Assembly (NCBI GenBank): GCA_963693635.1
Contig: CAVOBC010000006.1
Span: 1 to 34,722 of the forward strand
Direction of reading: 5' to 3'
Length of the DNA stretch: 34,722 bases
Origin: CAVOBC01 sp963693635
GTDB lineage: Bacteria > Pseudomonadota > Gammaproteobacteria > Pseudomonadales > Azotimanducaceae
Shown here one piece after another: positions 1 to 7,918 of this stretch. How positions within the stretch are numbered: position 1 is the stretch's first letter; each line of letters opens with the position of its first letter. The position numbers were made by a program, and so were the translations under genes. Below the pieces are notes generated by a model that saw nothing but the letters and a program-made list of their open reading frames with translations, was not told where the DNA came from and searched no databases.

Positions 1-2
1 AT

Positions 3-167
3 GCTCTATTTGAGGATCTTTACACTGGATACAATGCTGAATGGAGTCGAAATCCATCTGAAGTCTACAACCGAGATATCATAATGATGATAGTGATGTT
101 TTCCTATGTGTACAGGAATAGGCTTTCCCAAAAATACAAAGAAAAACATCTGCCTAATGTAAGTTGA
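3..167 (+). CDS. 3' end of unidentified ORF (partial, enters from left edge)
   Basis: A frame open from the left edge gives 54 codons ending in TGA at 165-167. The peptide is rich in Tyr, Asn, Arg and Lys (for example GYNAEWSRNPSEVYNRD), with a short hydrophobic stretch (IIMMIVMFSYVY) followed by a basic tail. I do not recognise a family. Its base composition matches the neighbouring integrase remnant, so if real it probably belongs to the same mobile element. It could be chance, since AT-rich DNA of this length rarely but sometimes stays open. Confidence 0.25.
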   Translation, partial: ALFEDLYTGYNAEWSRNPSEVYNRDIIMMIVMFSYVYRNRLSQKYKEKHLPNVS

Positions 168-418
168 CGAGTCAAATATTGATGTACATATAAAAAGTAC
201 CGATGAAACTTTAAAAACGGCATGATTTTCTCTTTAAAACTCAAAAGAGAACGCAATTTAAAGCACAATCGATGCAGTTACTGATAAAGACTATATGTGA
301 GAGTAAAATGATAAGTGCACCTGTCATTCAAAAACTTGCACGACACAGCAGTTTAGCTATTACACAATAATACATTGAGACAAATGAAGAACAACTTTTA
401 CAAGCAGTTAATTTGTAA
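163..418 (+). pseudogene. decayed tyrosine recombinase (phage-type integrase), C-terminal part
   Basis: Conceptual translation in two frames gives the C-terminal part of a tyrosine recombinase. Frame one (163-224) reads NIDVHIKSTDETLKTA. A frameshift near 215-225 then gives FLFKTQKRTQFKAQSMQLL, matching the region before the catalytic box. It continues into VIQKLARHSSLAITQ (the H-x-x-H helix region), an in-frame TAA at 368-370, and YIETNEEQLLQAVNL ending at 416-418. The tyrosine of the YI motif would be the nucleophile. The stretch normally holding the HxxR box is missing between ICESKMI and SAPVIQ, an apparent deletion of roughly 25 residues. Frameshift, internal deletion and nonsense codon together mark a dead gene. 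Family assignment is by recognition of the conserved C-terminal pattern; the exact subfamily is unknown. Confidence 0.65.
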
Positions 419-539
419 GTTGCACAATGTGTATGTTAAAAAGCGTAGATAATTGAATTAAAAGGAAATTTAAAAGAGAAGAGGATTAGAAATAATATAG
501 ATTTTAATGTTTAAGAAGTTATGCGAAATTATCATCACT

Positions 540-1349
540 ATGCCGATTCGCGCCCTTACCGTCACGCTGACCATACTGCTCGCATCGCATGCGCTCGCCT
601 TACCTCAACATGATCCCGTGCCGGGTGGTGTTGCGGTTATTCCAATTGGCGAGTCGCCGGTCACCGCCAGATATCGAGACCGGCCGGCACTCGTCGCCCG
701 CGACCCCCAAGGCGGCTGGATCGCGATTGTTGGCATCCCGCTTTCTGCCAAAACAGGTGAGCACACCCTTAACCTCAGCGATGACCGCGAGCGTTCCTTC
801 ACCGTTCACGCGCGTCAGTACGCCACCCAGCGCCTTACGATCGCAAACGACCGCAAGGTCAATCCCTACCAGCGCGACCTTGAACGGATCGGCAGGGAAC
901 GCGCAACCATGGATGCTGCTTTCACCCACTTTCGGCGTGACGTACCGGCGCTTGCCTTCGTGCGGCCGGCTGAAGGGCCGGTGTCGAGTCCCTTCGGCAA
1001 GCGACGCATACTGAACGACCAGCCCCGTGCCCCGCACTCGGGACTGGACATCGCCGGCCCGGCCGGCGCGCCAATCGTTGCATCAGCGGATGGCCAGGTC
1101 GTGGTCACCGGTGACTTCTTTTTCAATGGCAACACGGTGCTTATCGACCACGGGCAGGGCCTCATCACCCTGTATTGCCACATGCAGGCGATTGCAACGA
1201 CCGAAGGCGCACGCGTGGCTGCTGGAGACATCATCGGCAAGGTCGGCATGACCGGCCGCGTCACCGGCCCGCACCTGCACTTTAGCGTCAGCCTGAACAA
1301 CGCCCGCGTGAACCCGGTGCTCTTTCTGCCGCCCGACCCGGTCCCCTGA
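540..1349 (+). CDS. secreted M23 family metallopeptidase (LytM-type peptidoglycan endopeptidase)
   Basis: Predicted zinc endopeptidase that cleaves peptide cross-links of peptidoglycan in the periplasm. From the ATG at 540 the protein is 269 residues: a signal peptide (about 1-20, ending SHALA), an N-terminal beta-rich domain (about 22-95), a linker, and a C-terminal M23 domain (about 140-265). The metal and catalytic motifs are present: H166-S-G-L-D170, H214 in LYCHM, and H245-L-H247 in GPHLHF, so it should be an active enzyme rather than an activator lacking ligands. An in-frame ATG at 507 would add 11 residues encoded in the AT-rich segment; I prefer 540 because it gives a compact signal peptide and lies at the composition boundary. 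Neither start has a convincing ribosome binding site, so the native promoter and leader may have been lost or replaced. Confidence 0.88.
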   Translation: MPIRALTVTLTILLASHALALPQHDPVPGGVAVIPIGESPVTARYRDRPALVARDPQGGWIAIVGIPLSAKTGEHTLNLSDDRERSFTVHARQYATQRLTIANDRKVNPYQRDLERIGRERATMDAAFTHFRRDVPALAFVRPAEGPVSSPFGKRRILNDQPRAPHSGLDIAGPAGAPIVASADGQVVVTGDFFFNGNTVLIDHGQGLITLYCHMQAIATTEGARVAAGDIIGKVGMTGRVTGPHLHFSVSLNNARVNPVLFLPPDPVP

Positions 1350-1364
1350 TCGCACATTCCCCGT

Positions 1365-1391
1365 CCCTGAACAGGGTTCTGGGACAGGAAC
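1365..1391 (+). repeat. REP-like hairpin repeat, copy 1
   Basis: CCCTGAAC (1365-1372), a 3-base loop, then GTTCTGGG (1376-1383) form an 8-bp stem with one mismatch, followed by ACAGGAAC. The same core with a perfect stem occurs at 16562-16589, and a partial copy at 2771-2786. Its position just downstream of the M23 gene would also suit a transcription-attenuating hairpin. Confidence 0.6.
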
Positions 1392-1467
1392 TCCCCAAAC
1401 CATCGATCTTTGCATTCCCCGCGCAACAAAGCGCAGGATATGCGTCAGCAGATCAGGAGGGACCAAA

Positions 1468-2706
1468 ATGACGAAAATCTCACGACGTTCATTGCTCGCC
1501 GCCAGCGCCGCCGGCGGCCTCGCAACGGCAATACCCACCGTTCAATTTGCAAACGCCGCGCAAGCCGCGCCCGCGTCAGCACCCGCCGCCGGCGGGCGTG
1601 TGCAAAATTACGTTGAACTCGGCAAGACCGGACTCAAGATCTCTGATGTCTCGTTTGGCTCCAGCCGATTGCGAGAGGGAGAGGAGCGCCTGGTCCACCA
1701 TGCGCTGGAACGGGGCGTCAACTACATCGACACCGCAGAGAGCTATGGACGCAGCGTGTCGGAGACGGTCATTGGCCGGGCTCTGAAGGGCATTCGCAAC
1801 GAGGTCTATCTCGCGACCAAGATGCACGTCTCCGCTGACACCCGCGCAAGTGAAATGATGTCATCGCTCGACGCCAGCCTGAAGCGCCTGCAAACCGACC
1901 ACGTCGAGATCTTCCTGAACCATGCGGTGAACGATATCGATCGGCTGCAAAACCCCGAGTGGCCGGAGTTCGTCGACAGAGCCCGGCAGCAGGGAAAATT
2001 TCAGTTCACCGGCATGTCCGGCCACGCAGGCCAACTTGTTGAAACACTGGACTACGCGATCGAGCAGGACATGTTTGACATGGTCCTCGTCGCTCACAAC
2101 TTCGGACAGGACCCCGCGTTTTACGAGCGATTCATCAAGCGCTTTGACTTCGTCGCGCCCCAACCTGATTTGCCACGAGCACTGCGTGCGGCGAAGAAGA
2201 AGAACTGGGGCGTCATCGCGATGAAGGTGCTGCGGGGGGCCAAGTTAAACGACATGCGCCCCTTTGAGAGCGGTGGCGCGACCTACGCCCAGGCAGCGTT
2301 CAGATGGACCCTGTCAACCGACTTCGTCGATGCTGCCATCATTTCAATGACTTCCGCTGAACAGATCGATGAGTATCTGGGCGGTTCCGGCGGCCTCGCT
2401 GCCGGTGAAGAGGACATGGCCCTCTTAACCCAATATGCGCGCCTGACCGATCTCTCATACTGCCGACACGCGTGCAACGATTGCGCGGGTGCCTGTCCCT
2501 ATCAGGTACAGATCGCCGACGTGCTCAGAACCCGCATGTACGCGACGGACTACGGCGACCTGCCATTCGCGAAGGCGGAGTATGCCGGCATCGAAAACTC
2601 GGCGGCCGCCTGCCTCTCGTGCGACGGCCAGCCGTGCCAGGATGCCTGCACGCATGGCCTCTCGATCGCGAAACTGTGTGGCCCAACCCACGAGATGCTC
2701 GCCTGA
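1468..2706 (+). CDS. Tat-exported aldo/keto reductase with C-terminal cysteine-rich (Fe-S-like) domain
   Basis: A 412-residue protein. Residues 5-10 read SRRSLL, a twin-arginine signal, followed by a hydrophobic stretch and an Ala/Pro-rich linker to about 42, so export by Tat to the periplasm is likely. Residues 47-320 are an aldo/keto reductase barrel with the catalytic tetrad D88, Y93, K118 and H152. The tail carries two cysteine groups, C332-x3-C336-x2-C339-x3-C343-P and C382-x2-C385-x4-C390-x3-C394, resembling ferredoxin-type cluster ligands. AKR proteins with such tails are known, but substrates of most are not. Tat export fits a protein folded around a cofactor in the cytoplasm. A clear AGGAGG precedes the ATG. 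It follows the M23 gene by 118 bp and has no obvious functional tie to it. Confidence 0.88.
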   Translation: MTKISRRSLLAASAAGGLATAIPTVQFANAAQAAPASAPAAGGRVQNYVELGKTGLKISDVSFGSSRLREGEERLVHHALERGVNYIDTAESYGRSVSETVIGRALKGIRNEVYLATKMHVSADTRASEMMSSLDASLKRLQTDHVEIFLNHAVNDIDRLQNPEWPEFVDRARQQGKFQFTGMSGHAGQLVETLDYAIEQDMFDMVLVAHNFGQDPAFYERFIKRFDFVAPQPDLPRALRAAKKKNWGVIAMKVLRGAKLNDMRPFESGGATYAQAAFRWTLSTDFVDAAIISMTSAEQIDEYLGGSGGLAAGEEDMALLTQYARLTDLSYCRHACNDCAGACPYQVQIADVLRTRMYATDYGDLPFAKAEYAGIENSAAACLSCDGQPCQDACTHGLSIAKLCGPTHEMLA

Positions 2707-2715
2707 CGTCTGCTT

Positions 2716-2738
2716 TCCCTCTTTCCCTGAGGAGAGGG
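2716..2738 (+). terminator. possible hairpin after aldo/keto reductase gene
   Basis: TCCCTCT and AGAGGGG can pair across a 10-base loop just after the AKR stop, in the gap facing the converging der gene. No T-run follows, so this is a weak candidate for an intrinsic terminator. Confidence 0.25.
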
Positions 2739-2770
2739 GAGGCAGCGAGCCAGGAATTGTCAGGAAGGTA

Positions 2771-2786
2771 ATTTTGGGACAGGAAT
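2771..2786 (+). repeat. REP-like repeat, partial copy 2
   Basis: ATTTTGGGACAGGAAT shares the TGGGACAGGAA core with the copies at 1365-1391 and 16562-16589, but the upstream arm of the hairpin is missing. It lies between the converging AKR and der genes, touching the der stop. Confidence 0.45.
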
Positions 2787-2788
2787 AG

Positions 2789-4375
2789 CTAGCGCTTGCG
2801 GCGACGTTTGTCCTGTTTCTTCGCCTTGGTGACGTGTGCCATCAAACGTCGTTTGCGCGCGACCTGTCGCTTTGACAACGGGTTGCGCCGACCCTTGAAC
2901 GGATTGTCACCCGTACGAAAAAGCAAGCGAACCGGCGTGCCCTCAAGGCCCAGCGCAGAGACAAACCGGTGTTCGAGATACCGCTGGTAGGTCTCAGGCA
3001 CCTCTTCTGTCTGATTGCCGTGAATCACGATCGTCGGCGGATTGCTGCCGCCGCCATGGGCATAGCGCAATTTGATGCGACGGCCGCGAACGAGTGGCGG
3101 CTGGTGACCGAGCAGCGCAGCTTGCAGAATCTCATTCAAAACCCGCGTCGGCAGTTCGGTGGTTGCAGACTGGTACGCTTCATCGATCGATTTGTAGAGT
3201 CCCCCGAGCCCGCTGCCATGGAGCGCCGAGATGAAGTGCATCTTCGCAAAGTCGAGGAAGCGCAACCGTCTATCCAACTCACTGCGGATGCTGTCGCGCT
3301 GCTCGCGCGGCAAGCCATCCCACTTGTTGACGGCGAGAACGAGTGCGCGGCCCTCGTCGATGACGTGACCAAGCAGATGCATGTCCTGTTCGACGAGACC
3401 ATCGCGGGCATCCACCAGCAACACCACAACATTGGCGTCGGTGATCGCCTCCAGTGTCTTGATTACCGAAAACTTCTCAACATGCTCCGCTACCTTGCCG
3501 CGTTTTCGCACACCCGCCGTGTCGATCAATGTGTAGCGGGCACCCTCGCGTTCGTAAGGAATGTAGATGCTGTCACGCGTCGTACCGGCCTTATCAAAGA
3601 CGACCACGCGATCCTCGCCGAGCAGTCGATTTACGAGGGTCGACTTGCCGACGTTTGGCCTCCCCACCACGGCAATCTTGACGCCTGCGACATCAGGGCG
3701 ACCTTCACGCTCAGCGCGGTCATCGCTTTCATCGCCATCGTCCTGCTGGCTGTCGTCCTGCTGGCTGTCGTCCTGCTGGCTGTCGTCCTGCTGGCTGTCG
3801 TCCTCGTGACTATCTTCCTGGTTAAGGCGCAACGATGACGCCTCAGAGGCCAACGGGTTCTCTTCGGCCGGAAGCTCGCTTGCCTCGAGCAGCGGCGCGA
3901 TGCGTTCAGATAAAAGCCGCAGAACGCCATTGCCGTGGGTCGCCGAAATAAGATCCGGTTGTCCAAGCCCGAGCGGATGGAACTCGGAATTCGCGAAATC
4001 CGGATTCTGGCCGTCAATTTTGTTTGCGACCAGAATTGTTGGTATGCCCGCCTCCCGGAATTCCTGGGCGATGATTTCGTCGCCCCCTGTTCGTCCCGCC
4101 TTGGCGTCAACCATGAAGACCACCAGGTCCGCTTCACGCACCGCCAGCATGGCCTGATCAGCCATGTTGCCCTCCACGCCTTCCAACTCGCCGGACAGAC
4201 CGCCGGTGTCGACAACGATGAAGGGGAAGTCGCCGATGCGTCCACGGCCATATTGGCGGTCCCGAGTGAGCCCCGGCATGGACGCAACGAGGGCATCACG
4301 CGAGCGTGTCAGTCGATTAAAGAGCGTCGATTTGCCGACATTGGGTCGGCCAGCCAGCGCGATTACCGGCAACAT
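2789..4375 (-). CDS. der: ribosome biogenesis GTPase Der (EngA)
   Basis: Essential GTPase that assists late assembly of the 50S ribosomal subunit. It has the diagnostic two G domains in tandem: GRPNVGKS at 9-16 and again at 238-245, with DTGG/NKID in the first and DTAG/NKWD in the second, then a C-terminal KH-like domain and a very basic end (KKQDKRRRKR). The protein is 528 residues, longer than most relatives (about 440-500). The excess sits in the acidic linker between the G domains (about 165-231), which contains four exact copies of DDSQQ from a 15-bp tandem repeat. Last gene of the hisS-yfgM-bamB-der run; bamB ends 4 bp upstream of its start, so the two are surely co-transcribed. Confidence 0.97.
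   Translation of the reverse strand: MLPVIALAGRPNVGKSTLFNRLTRSRDALVASMPGLTRDRQYGRGRIGDFPFIVVDTGGLSGELEGVEGNMADQAMLAVREADLVVFMVDAKAGRTGGDEIIAQEFREAGIPTILVANKIDGQNPDFANSEFHPLGLGQPDLISATHGNGVLRLLSERIAPLLEASELPAEENPLASEASSLRLNQEDSHEDDSQQDDSQQDDSQQDDSQQDDGDESDDRAEREGRPDVAGVKIAVVGRPNVGKSTLVNRLLGEDRVVVFDKAGTTRDSIYIPYEREGARYTLIDTAGVRKRGKVAEHVEKFSVIKTLEAITDANVVVLLVDARDGLVEQDMHLLGHVIDEGRALVLAVNKWDGLPREQRDSIRSELDRRLRFLDFAKMHFISALHGSGLGGLYKSIDEAYQSATTELPTRVLNEILQAALLGHQPPLVRGRRIKLRYAHGGGSNPPTIVIHGNQTEEVPETYQRYLEHRFVSALGLEGTPVRLLFRTGDNPFKGRRNPLSKRQVARKRRLMAHVTKAKKQDKRRRKR
3741..3800 (+). repeat. four exact tandem copies of a 15-bp unit inside der
   Basis: The unit TCCTGCTGGCTGTCG is repeated four times without a mismatch; a degenerate fifth copy follows at 3801. 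On the coding strand it encodes the acidic, Gln-rich DDSQQ units of the Der inter-domain linker. Fifteen bases keep the frame, so copy-number change would alter linker length only. Confidence 0.95.
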
Positions 4376-4379
4376 AGCG

Positions 4380-5606
4380 CTAGCGGATGTCGTAGGCGGT
4401 CAAGCGGCCACCCGTGTCCATCACGTAGACCCGATCAGCATCAACGACGATCTCGGATCGTATTGCTTTAGCGAAAAATCGACGCAGCCGCTTGCGGCCA
4501 ACGAAGCGACCATCAGACTGTGCGAGCAGGTGAATCCAACCATCCTGGTCACCCATTACGAGGTAGCTGCTGATGGTTGAGGGGGCATTCAGACCGCGGT
4601 ATCGAAGCCCATCGACGACCCAGGTCTCCGCGCCGTCGTCCATGTCGTGGGCCGAAATCCTGCCATCCTCGTGCACCATGTAAAGTTGGCCGAAGCCCGC
4701 CGCAAGGCCCTCGACGCTCGACGCTTTGTGGCTCCAGGCGACGGCCTGGCCCGGCAAGTCAATGCCGACGAGGTTGCCCTGGTAACTCACTGCGTACAGC
4801 TTGTCGCCGACCAAGGCCATCTTGCCGTCAACATCGACTATGCGGTCCAGATCAGATTTGCCTTCCGGGATGGCAATGCGCAAGTCAATTACTGGATACC
4901 CCTGTGTCAGCGTCAGTACCACGACATGGCCATTCGCATACCCGGTCATCGCGAGATTCTCGAACAGGATCGGCGTTGACGTGCCGCGCATGGTCAGTGA
5001 TGGGACCGAGTTGGCGTAGGTCCACTTCTTGTCACCCTCTTCACGCTTAAGCGCAGTGACTTTGCCATCAATGGCCTGCACCACGACGAGTTCAGCATTA
5101 AGCTGAGGAGGCACGACGGCTTCGCTGCCGATGCTGACCCGCCACTTGAGCGTGCCGTCTTCTTCGTTGATAGCAACTATCTCGCCGACCGAGGTCGCAA
5201 CCACGACCAGGTCGCCCAACACGCTAACGCCCCCGGAAATTATCTCCTGGTCATTGCCATCGGCGAACCAGCCAGGCGCTTCAAAATCCTTCTTGTTGTA
5301 GTACTCGCTGACGTCGAGGGTCCAGATGCGTTCACCGTCCGCGCTGTTGAGCGCGGTGACGCGGCCGTCAACTGATGCGGCATACACGCGACTGCCTTGC
5401 ACAGCAGGGACCACCTTGACCTCCTTGCGGCGGTTGCTGCGACCAATCTTGCGACTCCAGGCCCTTGTCAATTCGACTTCAGACTCAAACTTCCTCAGTA
5501 GAGTGGGGGTGTCTTCCTCTTGCTTGCCGAAGTTCTCCTTCAGCACAGTGCAGCCGCCAAACACGAGGACAACGCCGAGGGTGAAAATGAACCTCGACAA
5601 GGACAT
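4380..5606 (-). CDS. bamB: outer membrane protein assembly factor BamB (lipoprotein)
   Basis: Lipoprotein subunit of the BAM complex that inserts beta-barrel proteins into the outer membrane. The 408-residue product begins with a lipoprotein signal (hydrophobic stretch then FGGC, lipidated Cys at 19). The rest is an eight-bladed PQQ-type beta-propeller, visible as recurring blade motifs such as GRVTALNSADGERIW and GEIVAINEEDGTLKW. Its ATG overlaps the yfgM stop by one base (TGATG), indicating translational coupling, and der follows 4 bp downstream. This yfgM-bamB-der order is characteristic of Gammaproteobacteria. Confidence 0.96.
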   Translation of the reverse strand: MSLSRFIFTLGVVLVFGGCTVLKENFGKQEEDTPTLLRKFESEVELTRAWSRKIGRSNRRKEVKVVPAVQGSRVYAASVDGRVTALNSADGERIWTLDVSEYYNKKDFEAPGWFADGNDQEIISGGVSVLGDLVVVATSVGEIVAINEEDGTLKWRVSIGSEAVVPPQLNAELVVVQAIDGKVTALKREEGDKKWTYANSVPSLTMRGTSTPILFENLAMTGYANGHVVVLTLTQGYPVIDLRIAIPEGKSDLDRIVDVDGKMALVGDKLYAVSYQGNLVGIDLPGQAVAWSHKASSVEGLAAGFGQLYMVHEDGRISAHDMDDGAETWVVDGLRYRGLNAPSTISSYLVMGDQDGWIHLLAQSDGRFVGRKRLRRFFAKAIRSEIVVDADRVYVMDTGGRLTAYDIR

Positions 5607-6313
5607 CAGGATGCCTCTTGGTCGGCAGTCTCCGCCACGGCATCGGTCACCGGCGCGAGATCATCCAGCTTCATCTTGAGGAACGGCTTTTGCACGCCCT
5701 CAACCTGAGTCTCAAACGCGCGCTGATAAGCCGCGCGCGCATCGTCACTCCGGCCCAGCTTCGCCAGTATATCGCCGCGCACTTCCTCAACGGATGACAA
5801 CAAAGAACCCGCTTCAACACCGTACAGGAGTTTGAGGGCGGCGTCCGCCTCGTCCTGTTGCAGCATGACGCGCGCGAGGCGCAATCGTGCAATCAGCTTG
5901 ATGCCACCTTCTGCCCGGTCGAGGGCCCAGGTCAGCTCAGACCTTGCGGCATCCCAGTCCCGATCGTCGGCGGCGTTACGTGCCAGGTGAAGGGACGCAA
6001 AGACAGCGTAGGTTGTATCTTCGTATTCAGACTTCAGTTGTCCCGCCAGGTATCGGGCTGTCGCTCTTTGCTCGTCGTTCAGACCTCCACCCAATGCGAG
6101 GGTACCTGTGGGGGAAACCTCCACCGCCTCTCGCAGCTCCTGGTACACCGCAGATGCGCTCTCAGCGTATTCGCGAGTGCTCTTGTCCCACGTCTGGTAA
6201 CCAAAGACGCCACCGACGGCGATCAGAATAGTGATCGCGAGTGATGTGCCATTTTGATCCAGCCAGTTCTTGACCGCTTCGATCTGTTCTTCTTCGTCGC
6301 TCCCAACGGCCAA
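5606..6313 (-). CDS. yfgM: YfgM-family inner-membrane TPR protein (periplasmic chaperone partner of SecYEG)
   Basis: Ancillary SecYEG-translocon protein in E. coli that links the translocon to periplasmic chaperones. The 235-residue product has a short cytoplasmic N-terminus (EEEQIEAVKNWLDQNG), one membrane segment at about 24-44, and a periplasmic helical TPR-like domain (YFGM/TPR_21 family). The start is a TTG at 6311-6313: no ATG or GTG lies near it, AGGAG sits 7 bp upstream, and the resulting N-terminus aligns in length with known YfgM. It overlaps bamB by one base downstream, and hisS ends about 165 bp upstream. Confidence 0.9.
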   Translation of the reverse strand: MAVGSDEEEQIEAVKNWLDQNGTSLAITILIAVGGVFGYQTWDKSTREYAESASAVYQELREAVEVSPTGTLALGGGLNDEQRATARYLAGQLKSEYEDTTYAVFASLHLARNAADDRDWDAARSELTWALDRAEGGIKLIARLRLARVMLQQDEADAALKLLYGVEAGSLLSSVEEVRGDILAKLGRSDDARAAYQRAFETQVEGVQKPFLKMKLDDLAPVTDAVAETADQEAS

Positions 6314-6479
6314 CCTGCTTCTCCTCTACTTAATACTCGTTAACGACGTGGCCTGCACAGTATTCAGATACATAGACTCAGATACATAGACCTATCAACC
6401 AACCTGCCCCGCCGGTTACCACTATCCGTCTTCTGTCCGTATTTGAGGCGCTTTTCGTTTGTCCTGGGCCGCTGATCGA

Positions 6480-7751
6480 TCAGTTCGCAGTCGCAAAGAA
6501 GCGTTGCACGTGGTTCGCAATCTCGGCACGGTCAACCGACGTCTGTTCCGATTGAACCCGCAGTTTTTTGAGAGTAACGCGATTGCCCTCCACCTCGTCT
6601 TCACCGAGAATCAGCGCCAACATCGCGCCACTTGCGTCTGCCTTTTTCAACTGACTCTTAAATTTGCCGTCGCCACAATGGACCATGACTTTGAGCGAAG
6701 GTTCGCGGGCGCGAATCTCGTCAGCCAGCAGCAAGGCGGCCATCCGGGGATCTTCACCCATCGATGCGATGTAAACATCGGCGCTGGCCTGCGGCTCGAA
6801 TCGATCCTCAAGCAACAACGCCAGTCGATCGAGACCCATGGCGAAACCGACCGCCGGGGTCGCTCGGCCACCGAGTTCTTCAACCAATCCATCGTAGCGG
6901 CCGCCGCCACAAACCGTGCCTTGAGCGCCCAGCGCATCGGTCGTGAACTCGAAGACCGTTTTGTTGTAGTAGTCAAGCCCGCGCACGATATAGGGATTGA
7001 TCACATAGGGCAACTGAGCCCGGTCCAGGTGTCTGCGGAGCGTTTCGAAGTGGTCTTTTGAGTCCTGATCAACGAAGTCCCACAACCTGGGCGCCGCTTC
7101 TACCAAGGCCCGCGTGCTCTCGACCTTTGAATCCAGAATGCGCAACGGGTTCGTTGTCAGACGCCGCCGGCTGTCTTCATCAAGCTCCGTCTCGCGGCCC
7201 GCAAAGAAGTCCACCAGCGCGTCCCGATAGGCTGCTCGGGAGGCCGCGTCACCCATCGTGTTGATCTCAAGCTGGACCTGATCCCGAACGCCCAGTTCTT
7301 CGAGGATGCGGTGCATGATGCGCAGGATCTCCACATCGATGTCCGGACCGGTCATCCCGAAACACTCGATGCCAATCTGCTCGAACTGTCGGTACCGGCC
7401 CTTTTGGGGGCGCTCGTAACGAAACATCGCGCCCGAATACCACAGACGGTGGGTCTGGTTGAACAGGAGTCCGTTCTCCAGCGCCGCACGGACGCAGCCG
7501 GCCGTTCCTTCCGGCCGCAGCGTCACGCTGTCGCCGCCACGCTCGTCAAACGTATACATCTCTTTCTCAACGATGTCAGTGGTCTTACCGACCAGACGCT
7601 CAAAGAGGCCGGTTGATTCCAGCAGCGGCAACCCTATTTCACGATAGCCGTGACCATGCAAAACCCCACGCGCCGTATCCTCGATATAACGATAGCGTTC
7701 GCGACGGTCGGGCAGCAGGTCCTGCATGCCTCGTACGGCCTGAATTTTCAT
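6480..7751 (-). CDS. hisS: histidyl-tRNA synthetase
   Basis: Class II aminoacyl-tRNA synthetase charging tRNA-His. It is 423 residues, the usual length. Motif 2 (FRYERPQKGRYRQFEQIG), the histidine-binding HisA motif (RGLDYYNKTVFEF), CGGGRYDGL and motif 3 (GFAMGLDRLALLLE) are all intact, followed by a C-terminal anticodon-binding domain. The start MKIQAVRGMQDLLP is the standard one and is preceded by an AGGG-type ribosome binding site. It lies between ispG and yfgM as in most Gammaproteobacteria. Confidence 0.98.
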   Translation of the reverse strand: MKIQAVRGMQDLLPDRRERYRYIEDTARGVLHGHGYREIGLPLLESTGLFERLVGKTTDIVEKEMYTFDERGGDSVTLRPEGTAGCVRAALENGLLFNQTHRLWYSGAMFRYERPQKGRYRQFEQIGIECFGMTGPDIDVEILRIMHRILEELGVRDQVQLEINTMGDAASRAAYRDALVDFFAGRETELDEDSRRRLTTNPLRILDSKVESTRALVEAAPRLWDFVDQDSKDHFETLRRHLDRAQLPYVINPYIVRGLDYYNKTVFEFTTDALGAQGTVCGGGRYDGLVEELGGRATPAVGFAMGLDRLALLLEDRFEPQASADVYIASMGEDPRMAALLLADEIRAREPSLKVMVHCGDGKFKSQLKKADASGAMLALILGEDEVEGNRVTLKKLRVQSEQTSVDRAEIANHVQRFFATAN

Positions 7752-7842
7752 GGCACAACCCTGACGTGGTCTTTACGGTGATTTCTTCTCTGGAAACGCT
7801 CTTTGAATGAGCGTCCTGTTTGAGCGATTGCTTCTGCCTTGC

Positions 7843-7915
7843 TGAGCTGGCGGGCGCTTTCTACCTACTCTGAAGCTGCGCTTTCTTCTACCCCCCGAAG
7901 CTGCGCTTTCTACCC
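7843..7915 (+). repeat. short tandem repeat in hisS-ispG spacer
   Basis: GAAGCTGCGCTTTCT occurs at 7872-7886 and again at 7897-7911, each followed by a run ending in TACC, and a shorter third relative (GCGCTTTCTACC) lies at 7854-7865. It fills most of the 167-bp gap between the ispG stop and the hisS start. Confidence 0.8.
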
Positions 7916-7918
7916 TCT

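Larger units (their letters stand above)
1..539. other. AT-rich segment unlike the rest of the window
   Basis: The first ~540 bases are visibly AT-rich, with many A and T runs, while the following sequence is high in G+C; the change occurs within a few tens of bases just before the M23 peptidase start. No intact gene is visible. It holds the 3' end of an unidentified ORF and a decayed integrase gene. This fits the end of a horizontally acquired element, but an assembly chimera at a contig end would look the same and cannot be excluded from sequence alone. Confidence 0.8.

Noticed and set aside
507..539. Upstream ATG as the M23 start
   Set aside because: Adds 11 residues from the AT-rich segment and makes an over-long signal peptide; the ATG at 540 is better, though neither has a good ribosome binding site.
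2969..3838. 289-codon ORF opposite der
   Set aside because: Antisense shadow; its repetitive hydrophobic end is just the der repeat read backwards.
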